DNA of 14,350 nt from Gammaproteobacteria bacterium (GCA_002719135.1 PBGU01000054.1:1-14350), one strand, 5' to 3'; counted from the stretch's first letter, positions 1 through 7,912 are shown. The notes: generated by a model from the sequence alone, not told the origin. Program-made: numbers and translations.

Positions 1-643
1 CCTGATCTCGTGTCGTTTCTGTCGCAAAAGGGATACGTACCGCCTTACCTTGGACCATGTTTCCCGACGCGCGATACCGAATGTTTTCCTGTCGCAGGTA
101 GTTAGTCGCCTTTTCGGCCTCATCATCGAGGGCTTTCGCAAACGCCGATTCCATATCGACTTCCAAGACAAAGTGGATCCCTCCTGACAAATCGAGACCC
201 AACGTCATCGGTTGTGCACCAAGATCCTGAAGCCAAGCCGGCGTTGTCTGCGCTAAATTCAGCGCGATCACAAACTGACGATCCCGTCCCGCAGGATTCA
301 GGCGCTCATCCAATATGGACTGTGCCCGCAATTGGTCCAGGTCGGACCGTAAGCGAATCAACCCTCCTTTGCCGGTCGTGTTTGAAGCCTTAACGCCGAT
401 GCCTTCGTCGGCAAGAATTTTGGCTGCTTCCGTCATGAAGCGCACGCCGATTCTCAAATCACTATTATCGGTCTGTATCTGTAGCGCGTAGTCCGGTGGA
501 TAGATATTCGGGGCCGCATATACGCCCGCTAAGATGAGAACGAACAGGGCGACAAAGTACCTCCACACGGGATAGTGATGAGGATTTTTGGTGTCATTTC
601 TGTTGCCGAAAAGGTTCTGGCCGAATACGCCGTTATCTGCCAT
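1..643 (-). CDS. secD: Protein translocase subunit SecD (3' end outside window)
   Basis: SecD is an inner-membrane RND-type protein. With SecF and YajC it uses the proton gradient to help SecYEG finish moving proteins into the periplasm. I translated about 214 N-terminal residues. They show a hydrophilic N-terminus, a first membrane helix at about residues 28-46 ending in APNIYP, a periplasmic stretch, and the family motif LGLDLSGGIHFVLEVD at about residues 142-157. The ATG at 643 is inside the end of yajC (11-base overlap), so translation is probably coupled. The start lies about 22 residues before the point that aligns with E. coli SecD, giving a slightly long cytoplasmic tail, but no other canonical start lies between. 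The C-terminal part, and probably secF, lie beyond the left edge. The identification rests on recognised motifs and gene order. Confidence 0.95.
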   Translation of the reverse strand, partial: MADNGVFGQNLFGNRNDTKNPHHYPVWRYFVALFVLILAGVYAAPNIYPPDYALQIQTDNSDLRIGVRFMTEAAKILADEGIGVKASNTTGKGGLIRLRSDLDQLRAQSILDERLNPAGRDRQFVIALNLAQTTPAWLQDLGAQPMTLGLDLSGGIHFVLEVDMESAFAKALDDEAEKATNYLRQENIRYRASGNMVQGKAVRIPFATETTRDQ

Positions 644-962
644 CTATCGACTTCAGCGTTCCCTTCGGTAGGGTTGCACCCACAGAGCCTTTTTGCATGC
701 GAATCTCAACGTCTCGTGCGATCTCCAGCATTACAAAATCGTCTTCCACTTTCGTAATCTGACCCACAATCCCACCAGCTGCTACCACCTCGTCGCCCTT
801 GGACAAGCCGCCGATTAATGCTGCGTGTTCCTTTCGACGCTTGCTTTGGGGGCGCCACAACAAAAAATAAAAAATAAGTACAAAGCCGACGAGCAATAGA
901 ATATCGATGGGGAAACCTCCTCCAGCTCCAGCCGCATATACAGTAGAATCAAACGGGTTCAT
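633..962 (-). CDS. yajC: Sec translocon accessory protein YajC
   Basis: YajC is a small inner-membrane partner of SecDF. The 109-residue product has a short N-terminus, one membrane helix at about residues 17-36, and the hallmark FYFLLWRPQSKRRKEH immediately after it. A soluble cytoplasmic domain follows, with the GDEVVAAGGIVGQI motif. The frame is open for 23 more codons upstream, but those codons overlap tgt and would add a hydrophilic extension atypical of the family. The ATG at 962 gives the normal length of about 110 residues. It overlaps the tgt stop by 14 bases, and the TAA stop overlaps the secD start. A clear Shine-Dalgarno is lacking, which fits coupled translation from tgt. Confidence 0.97.
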   Translation of the reverse strand: MNPFDSTVYAAGAGGGFPIDILLLVGFVLIFYFLLWRPQSKRRKEHAALIGGLSKGDEVVAAGGIVGQITKVEDDFVMLEIARDVEIRMQKGSVGATLPKGTLKSIDGR

Positions 963-2055
963 CTGCAGTATTCCAACCTTCGGTGAGGGCGAGGACGAGG
1001 GCCCGCAATTTACCGTTTTCGATAGCACCACGCAAACGACTCATCAGGTCGTGGTAGTAGTGTAGATTATGGATTGTCATCAGGGTCGACCCGAGGATTT
1101 CTTGACACCGGTCCAAGTGATGCAGATACGCCCTGGAAAAGCGCGCACACGTATAACACGCACAGGCAGAATCAACGGGTTCAGAGTCGGCTCGGTACCG
1201 CGCATTCCGAATTCTGACGACCCCTGAATCCGTAAAAAGATGCCCGTTGCGGGCATTTCGCGTCGGCATAACGCAATCGAACATATCCACACCTAGAGTT
1301 ACGCCATATACCAAATCGGCCGGGGTGCCTACGCCCATCAGGTAGCGCGGAGATTCCACCGGCATATTCGGTAGTATTCCTTCCAACACGCTGTGCATTT
1401 CAGTCTTCGGTTCACCGACCGAGAGTCCGCCAATGGCGTATCCAGAAAAGTTCATCTCCTCAAGCATTGCAACGCTTTGGTGACGAAGTTCGCCGTACAT
1501 GCCACCCTGGACAATCCCGAACACGAGTCCAGAACCCGAGTAACTCGAAAGAGACCGCTCCGCCCAACGCATTGATCGAAGCATGGACTGCTCCGCTTCT
1601 CCCCTAGTCGTTGGATACGTAGTGCACTCGTCAAACACCATCGCAACGTCGGAGCCAAGGTTAGTCTGTACAGCCATTGCAAGCTCCGGGGTTAGTGTTA
1701 ACTGATCACCGTTGATCGGCGATCGAAATTTGACACCATCCTCAGAAATCTTCCGCATTTCTCGTAAAGAGAACACCTGGTATCCGCCCGAATCAGTAAG
1801 AATTGGCCCCTCCCAATCCATGAACCCGTGCAACCCGCCGAGGCGAGCAATGACCTCATCTCCAGGCCTTAACATCAGGTGAAATGTATTTCCGAGTACC
1901 ATCTGCGTGCCGACAACAGAGAGCATGTCGGGCGTCATACCCTTGACGGAGCCGTAGGTCCCACAAGGCATAAATACCGGAGTTTCGACTGAACCGCTCG
2001 TTGTAGTCAGCCTCCCACGGCGCGCCGACCCGTCGACACCAAGAACCTCAAACAT
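949..2055 (-). CDS. tgt: Queuine tRNA-ribosyltransferase (tRNA-guanine transglycosylase)
   Basis: Tgt exchanges guanine-34 in GUN anticodons (Asp, Asn, His, Tyr tRNAs) for preQ1, the base-exchange step of queuosine synthesis. Numbered from the ATG at 2055 (368 residues), the sequence shows the active-site motif TDSGGYQVFSL with Asp88. It also has DECTTYP, the GIVQGG and GGLSVGE loops, and GVDMFDCVMPTRNARNG with the nucleophile Asp260. The zinc site is Cys298, Cys300, Cys303 and His329 (CACYTC then IHN). I chose ATG 2055 because it aligns with the E. coli N-terminus and overlaps the queA TGA by 8 bases. A GTG at 2082 would add 9 residues. It sits between queA and yajC in one operon. All catalytic residues are present. 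Confidence 0.97.
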   Translation of the reverse strand: MFEVLGVDGSARRGRLTTTSGSVETPVFMPCGTYGSVKGMTPDMLSVVGTQMVLGNTFHLMLRPGDEVIARLGGLHGFMDWEGPILTDSGGYQVFSLREMRKISEDGVKFRSPINGDQLTLTPELAMAVQTNLGSDVAMVFDECTTYPTTRGEAEQSMLRSMRWAERSLSSYSGSGLVFGIVQGGMYGELRHQSVAMLEEMNFSGYAIGGLSVGEPKTEMHSVLEGILPNMPVESPRYLMGVGTPADLVYGVTLGVDMFDCVMPTRNARNGHLFTDSGVVRIRNARYRADSEPVDSACACYTCARFSRAYLHHLDRCQEILGSTLMTIHNLHYYHDLMSRLRGAIENGKLRALVLALTEGWNTADEPV

Positions 2056-3061
2056 CAGCGCGTTCGCAGAACATTGCGTCACCGTAGCTGTAAAAGCGGT
2101 ACCCGCGTTCGATCGCTGCTGAATATGCTTGCCGCATCCGAGAATTCCCGATAAATGCCGATACCAACATGAGCAATGTCGATCGAGGCAAATGAAAGTT
2201 AGTAATTAAAGCGTCCACGCTGCCAAATCGAAATCCCGGTCGAATGAAAAGACGTGTTTCTCCACAATCGTTACCGGTACGAGCCGCAGATTCCAGTGCG
2301 CGGACCACGGTCGTACCGACAGCGATTACGCGGCCTCGACATTGATCGATAACCCGACGCGATGCGGGCGATATGCGATACCGTTCTGCATGCAGGAAAT
2401 GTTGGTTCATCGCATCGACACGAACCGGTTGAAACGTGCCAGCTCCCACATGAAGCGTCACAGGAACAATTTCTGTACCGCACTCGCGAATCGCACCTAA
2501 GAGGGCCTCGTCAAAGTGAAGGCCAGCGGTCGGCGCTGCAACGGCCCCTGGTACCGAACGATAGACCGTCTGATAGCGTTCCTCGTCATCAGGGTCATCA
2601 GCTCGGTCGATGTACGGAGGCAACGGCACATGCCCATATCGTTCGAGGAAAACGAACACGTCGATTGGGAATCGGATCCTGTACAGTTCATCTCCGCGAC
2701 TCAGAACCTCTAGGGTTTGATCTTCAATATGAACGACGCGCCCCGCCTTTAGCGGCTTGCTCGCGCGCACATGACAGAGAGCTACATTTGGTTCGTCGAC
2801 CCGCTCCACCAGAACTTCAACGGCGCCACCGGTATCTTTAAACCCACCAAGACGCGCCTTGATTACTTTCGTATTGTTGATGACCAGAACGTCCGTCGGA
2901 CCGATGAACTTAACGACGTCGCGAAAGAACAAGTCCCTTTGCTTTTCAGTGCCAACGACCATCAGGCGGCTACCCGTTCGCTTTGGAGCGGGCCTTTGGG
3001 CAATTAGTGACGGTGGAAGGTCATAGTCAAAATCTGCCAAATTGTCCTGTGGGTCAATCAA
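2048..3061 (-). CDS. queA: S-adenosylmethionine:tRNA ribosyltransferase-isomerase
   Basis: QueA transfers and rearranges the ribosyl group of S-adenosylmethionine onto preQ1-modified tRNA to make epoxyqueuosine, the step after Tgt. The 337-residue product keeps the family signatures in order: DFDYDLPPSLIAQRPAP near the N-terminus, VINNTKVIKARL, HVPLPPYIDR, PGAVAAPTAGLHFD, VTLHVGAGTFQPVRV, VGTTVVRALES, and TNFHLPRSTLLMLVSAF near the end. The start is a TTG at 3061. The frame stays open about 18 codons further upstream but has no ATG or GTG there. A TTG at 3040 is the other possibility. It is the first gene of the queA-tgt-yajC-secD run, so the promoter is probably in the 93 bases shared with the divergent dehydrogenase gene. 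It is slightly shorter than E. coli QueA (356 residues) but complete. Confidence 0.97.
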   Translation of the reverse strand: MIDPQDNLADFDYDLPPSLIAQRPAPKRTGSRLMVVGTEKQRDLFFRDVVKFIGPTDVLVINNTKVIKARLGGFKDTGGAVEVLVERVDEPNVALCHVRASKPLKAGRVVHIEDQTLEVLSRGDELYRIRFPIDVFVFLERYGHVPLPPYIDRADDPDDEERYQTVYRSVPGAVAAPTAGLHFDEALLGAIRECGTEIVPVTLHVGAGTFQPVRVDAMNQHFLHAERYRISPASRRVIDQCRGRVIAVGTTVVRALESAARTGNDCGETRLFIRPGFRFGSVDALITNFHLPRSTLLMLVSAFIGNSRMRQAYSAAIERGYRFYSYGDAMFCERADV

Positions 3062-3154
3062 AAAGAAAACAACTATCAGTTGTGTCCAACGCGAACCATA
3101 GCCTCGTATTAGCGGTCAGAGCAACGCGTACAACTTGGACATCTATTAGCTGTT

Positions 3155-3997
3155 ATGAGTAACGTAGAAAAATTCATCGCGAGAAACATCAAGATGACGA
3201 ATCGAATGGAAAACAAAGTCGCCCTCGTGACAGGCGGTAACAGCGGTATCGGCGAAGACACCGCAACACTATTTGCCGAAGAAGGAGCTCACGTAATCCT
3301 CATGGCACGTCGAGAGTCAGAAGGCCTTGAAGTCGAAGCTCGCATTAATGCGTCCGGTGGTGATGCCAAATTCATTTCCTGCGACGTCGGTGACGTCGAA
3401 TCTGTGTCAAGCGCTATCACACTTGCGGCAAAGACTCACGGGCGAATCGACGTGCTCTTCAACAACGCTGGAGGCGGGGGAGGAGGGAATTTTCCTAACG
3501 AATCCGACGACGAATGGAACCGCGTCATCAACGTCAACCTTACGGGTACGTTTTATGTCAGCCGAGCCGTGTGGCCTCACTTGGTTGCTGCCGGCGGAGG
3601 CGTTGTCGTCAATATGTCGTCTTTGGCCGCCCAGCGTGGCTTCAGTTCGAGGATGCAAGATGAATTTGGAGCTACCTCTGCTTCCTACTATGCGGCGAAA
3701 GCGGGTGTCGACGCATTAACCCGGTACATGGCAGGTGCAGGAGGTCGGCACAACATTCGAGTTAATTGCGTGCGCCCGGGACAAATTCTCACTCCAGGCG
3801 CTACAGGGGGCACGGTCAAAGACGCCGACGGCGGTCATCACGTGTTCGAAAAAATGTTCGATTACGCCCAGATCGTTGAGGGTCCCGGTTATCCGCGAGA
3901 TGTGGCTCAGTTGGTATTGTTTCTGGCATCCGCGGAATCGCGTTTCATAACCGGCGAAATAATTAACGTTGATGGTGGCGTAGCCGCTAAGATTTAA
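3155..3997 (+). CDS. Short-chain dehydrogenase/reductase (SDR)
   Basis: This is a classical-type SDR, an NAD(P)(H)-dependent oxidoreductase of unknown substrate, 280 residues from ATG 3155. The cofactor glycine motif is TGGNSGIG (about residues 26-33). Tandem arginines (Arg52-Arg53) after the second strand suggest NADP(H). NNAG lies at 103-106, the active-site Asn is at 128, the Ser at 155/156, and Tyr178-x3-Lys182 forms the catalytic pair. The C-terminus ends in ITGEIINVDGG, as usual. Ser and Tyr are about 22 residues apart rather than the usual 13 or so, with an inserted loop around residues 163-175, and a run of six glycines follows NNAG. ATGs at 3194 or 3206 would give a more typical N-terminus. 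No good Shine-Dalgarno separates the candidates. The stop is 3 bases before the next gene, so the two are almost certainly co-transcribed. Confidence 0.92.
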   Translation: MSNVEKFIARNIKMTNRMENKVALVTGGNSGIGEDTATLFAEEGAHVILMARRESEGLEVEARINASGGDAKFISCDVGDVESVSSAITLAAKTHGRIDVLFNNAGGGGGGNFPNESDDEWNRVINVNLTGTFYVSRAVWPHLVAAGGGVVVNMSSLAAQRGFSSRMQDEFGATSASYYAAKAGVDALTRYMAGAGGRHNIRVNCVRPGQILTPGATGGTVKDADGGHHVFEKMFDYAQIVEGPGYPRDVAQLVLFLASAESRFITGEIINVDGGVAAKI

Positions 3998-4000
3998 ATT

Positions 4001-4906
4001 ATGCGAATCGTTCTAAACGGCCAACAAGCGTTTGGTCAAGCGGTCCTGGAAGCGTTGATCGATCGGGGAAACGACGTGGTCGCGGTGTATTGCGAGCCCG
4101 ATGACAACCCAAGCCGGCCCGACCCTCTCCATCAATCTGCTCAAGACCGAGGGATTCAGGTACTTCAGCCGAAGAACTTCAAAGGCGAACAGGTCTTATC
4201 TGAGTTCAAGAGTCTGAAGCCCGATTTAGGTGTGATGGCGTATGTTACGCGGATCGTACCCGCCAGCTTCCTTAATGCACCGGTACACGGGACGATCCAA
4301 TATCATCCGTCTCTACTTCCAGCCCATCGCGGACCTAGTTCAATGAACTGGCCGATCATCCAGGGTGAAGAGGAAACCGGTTTAACCATCTTCTGGCCAG
4401 ATGAGGGTCTGGATACCGGCCCAATTCTGTTGCAAAAAAAAGTAGTTATCGAAGCAGACGACACACTGGGTAGCCTTTATTTCAACAAACTCTACCCGCT
4501 CGGTGTTGAGGCATTACTTGAATCCATCGATCTCGTTAAAAAGGGGAAAGCTCCGCGCATCCTCCAGGATGAATCCGAAGCGAGTTACGAAAGCTGGTGC
4601 AATGATGATGCGGCGATGATCGATTGGACCCAAAGTACGATGAACATTTACAACCTGATACGTGGTTGCAACCCTCAACCAGGGGCGTGGACGGGTCACC
4701 AAGGGGGCATCGTCCGCTTTTACGACGTAAAGATTGCGGCTATGGACGGGGAGCCCGGATCTATCATTGCAAACACAAGCGACGGCGTGGTCGTTGCTAC
4801 GGTTGACGGCGCGATTGAAGTCATGCGTCTACGTGAGAACGATGGACCTAAAATTCGAGCGATTGATAGCACACTAGGAGTCGGCGCGAGTTTTAGCCGC
4901 GGTTAA
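4001..4906 (+). CDS. Formyltransferase-family protein like the hydrolase domain of 10-formyl-THF dehydrogenase
   Basis: This 301-residue protein has the formyltransferase fold followed by an Fmt-C-like domain. It resembles the N-terminal hydrolase domain of 10-formyltetrahydrofolate dehydrogenase (ALDH1L1) more than methionyl-tRNA formyltransferase. Visible are the N-terminal MRIVLNGQQAFGQAVL, the YHPSLLPAHRG motif with His102, FWPDEGLDTGPILLQKK with Asp138, APRILQDESEASYE, and the C-terminal IRGCNPQPGAWT. His and Asp correspond to the catalytic pair of that enzyme. The Asn found two residues before His in methionyl-tRNA formyltransferase is Gln100 here. There is no carrier-protein or aldehyde dehydrogenase domain. 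It probably acts on 10-formyl-THF or transfers a formyl group to a small amine; I cannot tell which. It follows the SDR gene by 3 bases, which suggests a joint pathway. Confidence 0.9.
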   Translation: MRIVLNGQQAFGQAVLEALIDRGNDVVAVYCEPDDNPSRPDPLHQSAQDRGIQVLQPKNFKGEQVLSEFKSLKPDLGVMAYVTRIVPASFLNAPVHGTIQYHPSLLPAHRGPSSMNWPIIQGEEETGLTIFWPDEGLDTGPILLQKKVVIEADDTLGSLYFNKLYPLGVEALLESIDLVKKGKAPRILQDESEASYESWCNDDAAMIDWTQSTMNIYNLIRGCNPQPGAWTGHQGGIVRFYDVKIAAMDGEPGSIIANTSDGVVVATVDGAIEVMRLRENDGPKIRAIDSTLGVGASFSRG

Positions 4907-5063
4907 ACCTCCAAGGGTTTAGATTTCCGCGTCGCTGACGGAGTAGAGGGCGTTCCTAGCTCGAACTCTAGAAGATTGCTTTGATACCCACTACCCGCAC
5001 AGTCTTTGACCGTCGCTGCAACGCTTCGTTCCCCCTATCGATTTAGAGCGAATTTACGCAATC

Positions 5064-5098
5064 GACGGAGTCATGGAATATGATAGCTCCGTCTTTTT
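5064..5098 (+). terminator. Intrinsic terminator or attenuator before the PhyH gene
   Basis: GACGGAG (5064-5070) pairs perfectly with CTCCGTC (5087-5093), and five T residues follow (5094-5098). Inside the loop, TCAT (5071-5074) can pair with ATGA (5080-5083), leaving a 3-base bulge. This is a convincing rho-independent terminator for the SDR-formyltransferase transcript. It ends only 2 bases before the first possible start codon of the next gene. It could therefore instead regulate that gene, unless that gene has its own overlapping promoter or a later start. Confidence 0.7.
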
Positions 5099-5100
5099 AG

Positions 5101-6321
5101 TTGCAAGAACGCGAACGCATCATGGGGCACAGCGAACCAGGACTCGAGCGCATTGTCCGCGTCGACCCTCCTAAGCATCATTTCACATTATTACGAAATC
5201 CAGATGGCGACTATCTTGGTACTGAAGATGGCGAACGGCTCCAACTATTTGACCACGTTGACGACAAAGCTATTTGGAAACAATTGGAGTCAGACACTTT
5301 CGGTCACCCGGCTAGCGGCATCGAACTTCATAGCGACCCACATCGCGACGGTCACTTACTCTCGCACGCGGACATCAAGGTTGGTGCCGACGCAAACCCC
5401 TCCGAGGAGGCAGCGTCTTATATGGCACACCATGGACCAGCACTGATGCCGAGCGACTATCTCGCTACGTTCCAAGAAAACGGTTGGGTTTGTCTGGCGT
5501 CGATCCTAAGTCCCGACATCGTCGATGAGCTTGAGAGAGTTTCTTGTTGCGGACGTTGGTCGGACCGAGCGTACGATCGTGAAACGCCTGTGTTAAACCA
5601 AACCGCCGCTTTTGCTCAGGCGGCGGTGGAACCCGTGTCGTTGTGGTTGATTCGACAGTACTTGTCCACCGAAGAAATCCGCTTAGCTCACTCACCGGGA
5701 CTCGCTGTACTTACGCCCGACGACGGCGAACGAGATGTCCAAGGCTGGCATTCGGATTTCCCCTATCTATGGGGAATAACGAGAAACCGAGATAACGATC
5801 AACGCATACCAGTCGGCATGTCTGGCGAATTATCGATGGGCGTGCAGCGGAACATATGCGTCTCAGAATTCACACGCGAGAACGGAGCGACCTGCTTCAA
5901 ACTCGGTACACACGTCCTCAATTCAGGGCCGCCCGAAGAATGGGGGACCGGTTCAATATATGCTCAGCGAGGCCATCGCGCGGCTCACGGACTGCCTTAT
6001 GATGGACCCGAAGCAGACATCATTGAGGCGCCCGCAGGGAGCATCATTCTGTACGACGCAAGGACGTGGCACAGAGCCGGTGTGAACCGCACCGACCAAC
6101 GTCGGGCTGCGATATTACAAGCGATGACCCCTAGTTTCCTGATGCCCTTCGGCGACACTAGCATGCCCTATAAACAGTTCATGAAGGGACCCATCATCGA
6201 CCAATTATTGAAACGGGACCAAACAGCTTTTGCCGAACTCATGGTCCACAAGGTGATCGGACCCGGTGGGATGGGTGCTATCACGGTCGATAAAGAACTG
6301 ACCGGATTGTTCCAAGCATAG
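5101..6321 (+). CDS. Phytanoyl-CoA dioxygenase (PhyH) family Fe(II)/2-oxoglutarate-dependent oxygenase
   Basis: The 406-residue product has a C-terminal double-stranded beta-helix oxygenase domain (about residues 115-350). Family members hydroxylate small molecules using Fe(II), O2 and 2-oxoglutarate. The iron triad is visible as GWHSDFP (His217, Asp219) and RTWHRAG (His324). An Arg about ten residues later (Arg334/335 in TDQRRAAI) is placed to bind 2-oxoglutarate. ENGATCFKLGTH and PAGSIILYDARTWH are typical PhyH motifs. The first 110 or so residues, rich in His and Asp, match nothing I recognise. The annotated start is TTG 5101; ATG 5122 (residue 8) is an equally good candidate, and neither has a clear ribosome-binding site. 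A terminator hairpin ends at 5098. The substrate is unknown. The gene converges with the next minus-strand gene. Confidence 0.87.
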   Translation: MQERERIMGHSEPGLERIVRVDPPKHHFTLLRNPDGDYLGTEDGERLQLFDHVDDKAIWKQLESDTFGHPASGIELHSDPHRDGHLLSHADIKVGADANPSEEAASYMAHHGPALMPSDYLATFQENGWVCLASILSPDIVDELERVSCCGRWSDRAYDRETPVLNQTAAFAQAAVEPVSLWLIRQYLSTEEIRLAHSPGLAVLTPDDGERDVQGWHSDFPYLWGITRNRDNDQRIPVGMSGELSMGVQRNICVSEFTRENGATCFKLGTHVLNSGPPEEWGTGSIYAQRGHRAAHGLPYDGPEADIIEAPAGSIILYDARTWHRAGVNRTDQRRAAILQAMTPSFLMPFGDTSMPYKQFMKGPIIDQLLKRDQTAFAELMVHKVIGPGGMGAITVDKELTGLFQA

Positions 6322-6378
6322 ATCTACCCGCTTACCCGGGAAAACCCCGTTAGCAAACAAGGTCCGGTAGCTCTTTTA

Positions 6379-7830
6379 TCACTGACAGGTCGAAACTGAC
6401 CCGTCGACGAGCGTGATCGTACTCGTCGACCTACCGAGCACCGCGTTCATAGGGTCGCTCAGCCGTATATTTAGCGTTTCCGGATTTTCGTCGTTGGCGT
6501 CGGCAATGAGCCCGACCGAAATATCGGCCTGAGTATTCCCTGAATTAATGGTTAGCGTACCGGAGGTCTCGACGTAATCGGTGCCCGCCAGCGCGGTTAC
6601 TGCCTCGGTCCGATATTCTACTGAGACGTCATCGCTCGGCGCGCGGCTGAGAGTCACCGGAACGGTGGCCGTTCCATCGCTCTCTCCCGCCGATACATCA
6701 TCGACATACGCGGCTATTCCCGGTGCAACGGCCGTTGAAAACGAACCTTGAATAGTCGTAACCCCCGCACTATTCGCATCCTTTATCTCGATGCCATCAA
6801 ACTCGACTTGAAAAAAATAGTCACCAACAATGAAATGGCCAGACAGATCAACTCCGGCGCTGGCTCCCCCTTCTGTCAAGAAAGACGCGAGCTGAAGATT
6901 AAGCGCTGATTCGGTTGCGCTGCTGCCCTGAAATGTGAGGAGTTCGCCGCTAAACTCGTTCTGGGTACCTTCCACCGCCGTACCTCCCGCCGTGATCAGC
7001 GTAACGTTAATGGTCTGTGTCGGTGTCGTGAATTGAACTGCTGTTCCCGAAGATTCCCATTCAACGTTTATCGCGGTCTGGACAACGCGTTCGCCTTGGC
7101 TACGAACGCCATCCGTCCCGTCGTACAGTTTGAGACTGATATTTGCAGTACCCGTTGATCCAGCCGCGGGAATGCTGTTAATCGCCAAACTTATTGACGG
7201 CGATTTGCCACCATCGTCTTCGGGCGACAAAAGGAAATTCAGATTGTTGAGATCGATAGCCCCACCAATCAGATGGGCCGTTAAAATCTCATCCGCAGTC
7301 GTCGGATATAACTTATGCACGTTAGGACTACCGTCGATGTAGTCCGTCCAAGTGATACTCCCGGTCTTCAGCCGAAACCCTTCCGTTTCGATCGGGCAAG
7401 CAATCGTCTCAATCCGACTCGAGAGATAAGATTCGATGTCGCTTGCCTCGCTACGCGACGCCGATCCACTCAATGCCGCCGAGATGAGCGTGTCGCCTCG
7501 GAATCCGAACAAGTATCTTAGGATCAGGAGGCCGTCTGTTAACGCATCGGTTTCGCTATCACCGTCAACGTCGAGTTCAGTCGCATTTGTTAGCAAAAAT
7601 TCGCGCACGGTTTCTGGCGACGAACGCGACGCGCCAAGGGCGACGGCACCATCGGTAAGGGTAGTCCCTGAAAAGCCAAAAAGATGACGCAAGATCAGCA
7701 ACCCATCAGTCAATGCGCCCGTTTGCCCATCTGAATCAATATCCAAGTCGAAGTTTTCGGCATTGCTAAACCAGCTAATACCCACCGCCAACAAAGAGAT
7801 GACCGCCCATTTTCTCGCGTCGATTCTCAC
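6379..7830 (-). CDS. Exported protein with two dockerin-like calcium repeats and a Calx-beta domain
   Basis: The 483-residue protein starts at GTG 7830 with a signal peptide (basic MRIDARKW, hydrophobic core, probable cleavage after SNA at residue 24). Directly after it come two related units of about 55 residues (27-82 and 85-143). Each has an Asp-rich loop followed by ALTDGLLILR and (H/Y)LFGF, like a divergent dockerin/EF-hand calcium loop. A beta-rich middle region (about 146-368) is unrecognised. A Calx-beta domain occupies about residues 375-478 (GTATVPVTLSR, LAGTDYVETSGTLTI, DENPETLNIRLSDP). Only two Cys are obvious (145 and 482), so a disulfide joining the middle and the C-terminus is possible. 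It is likely a surface or secreted calcium-dependent structural or adhesion protein; no catalytic motif is visible. It is the last of three minus-strand genes, 82 bases after the esterase. Confidence 0.87.
   Translation of the reverse strand: MRIDARKWAVISLLAVGISWFSNAENFDLDIDSDGQTGALTDGLLILRHLFGFSGTTLTDGAVALGASRSSPETVREFLLTNATELDVDGDSETDALTDGLLILRYLFGFRGDTLISAALSGSASRSEASDIESYLSSRIETIACPIETEGFRLKTGSITWTDYIDGSPNVHKLYPTTADEILTAHLIGGAIDLNNLNFLLSPEDDGGKSPSISLAINSIPAAGSTGTANISLKLYDGTDGVRSQGERVVQTAINVEWESSGTAVQFTTPTQTINVTLITAGGTAVEGTQNEFSGELLTFQGSSATESALNLQLASFLTEGGASAGVDLSGHFIVGDYFFQVEFDGIEIKDANSAGVTTIQGSFSTAVAPGIAAYVDDVSAGESDGTATVPVTLSRAPSDDVSVEYRTEAVTALAGTDYVETSGTLTINSGNTQADISVGLIADANDENPETLNIRLSDPMNAVLGRSTSTITLVDGSVSTCQ
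7402..7752 (-). repeat. Two-unit dockerin-like cassette at the N-terminus of the 483-residue protein
   Basis: Two tandem protein-level units. Unit A (residues 27-82) contains DLDIDSDGQTGALTDGLLIL and then RHLFGF. Unit B (85-143) contains DVDGDSETDALTDGLLILRY followed by LFGF. Asp residues are spaced as in calcium-binding loops and a Leu-rich helix follows, as in dockerins, with one extra loop residue. A similar A-B pair ends the 997-residue protein at 11884-12240. Confidence 0.8.
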
Positions 7831-7912
7831 GTTCTATCGCCCCAAAGGGTGTTTGGTTCAATCAAGCACATAGGAAGCTTTCTGGTCGTTCATCAGCAAT
7901 CAGAACTATTTT

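Noticed and set aside
575..757. 60-codon plus-strand frame at the secD/yajC junction
   Set aside because: It is antisense to two certain genes and its product has no recognisable features.
2362..2841. 159-codon plus-strand frame
   Set aside because: It lies wholly inside queA on the opposite strand; queA has all its family motifs, and this frame's product resembles nothing.
4904..4921. Hairpin TAAACC/GGTTTA just after the formyltransferase stop
   Set aside because: A short AT-rich stem with no T-run; the structure at 5064-5098 is a far better terminator.
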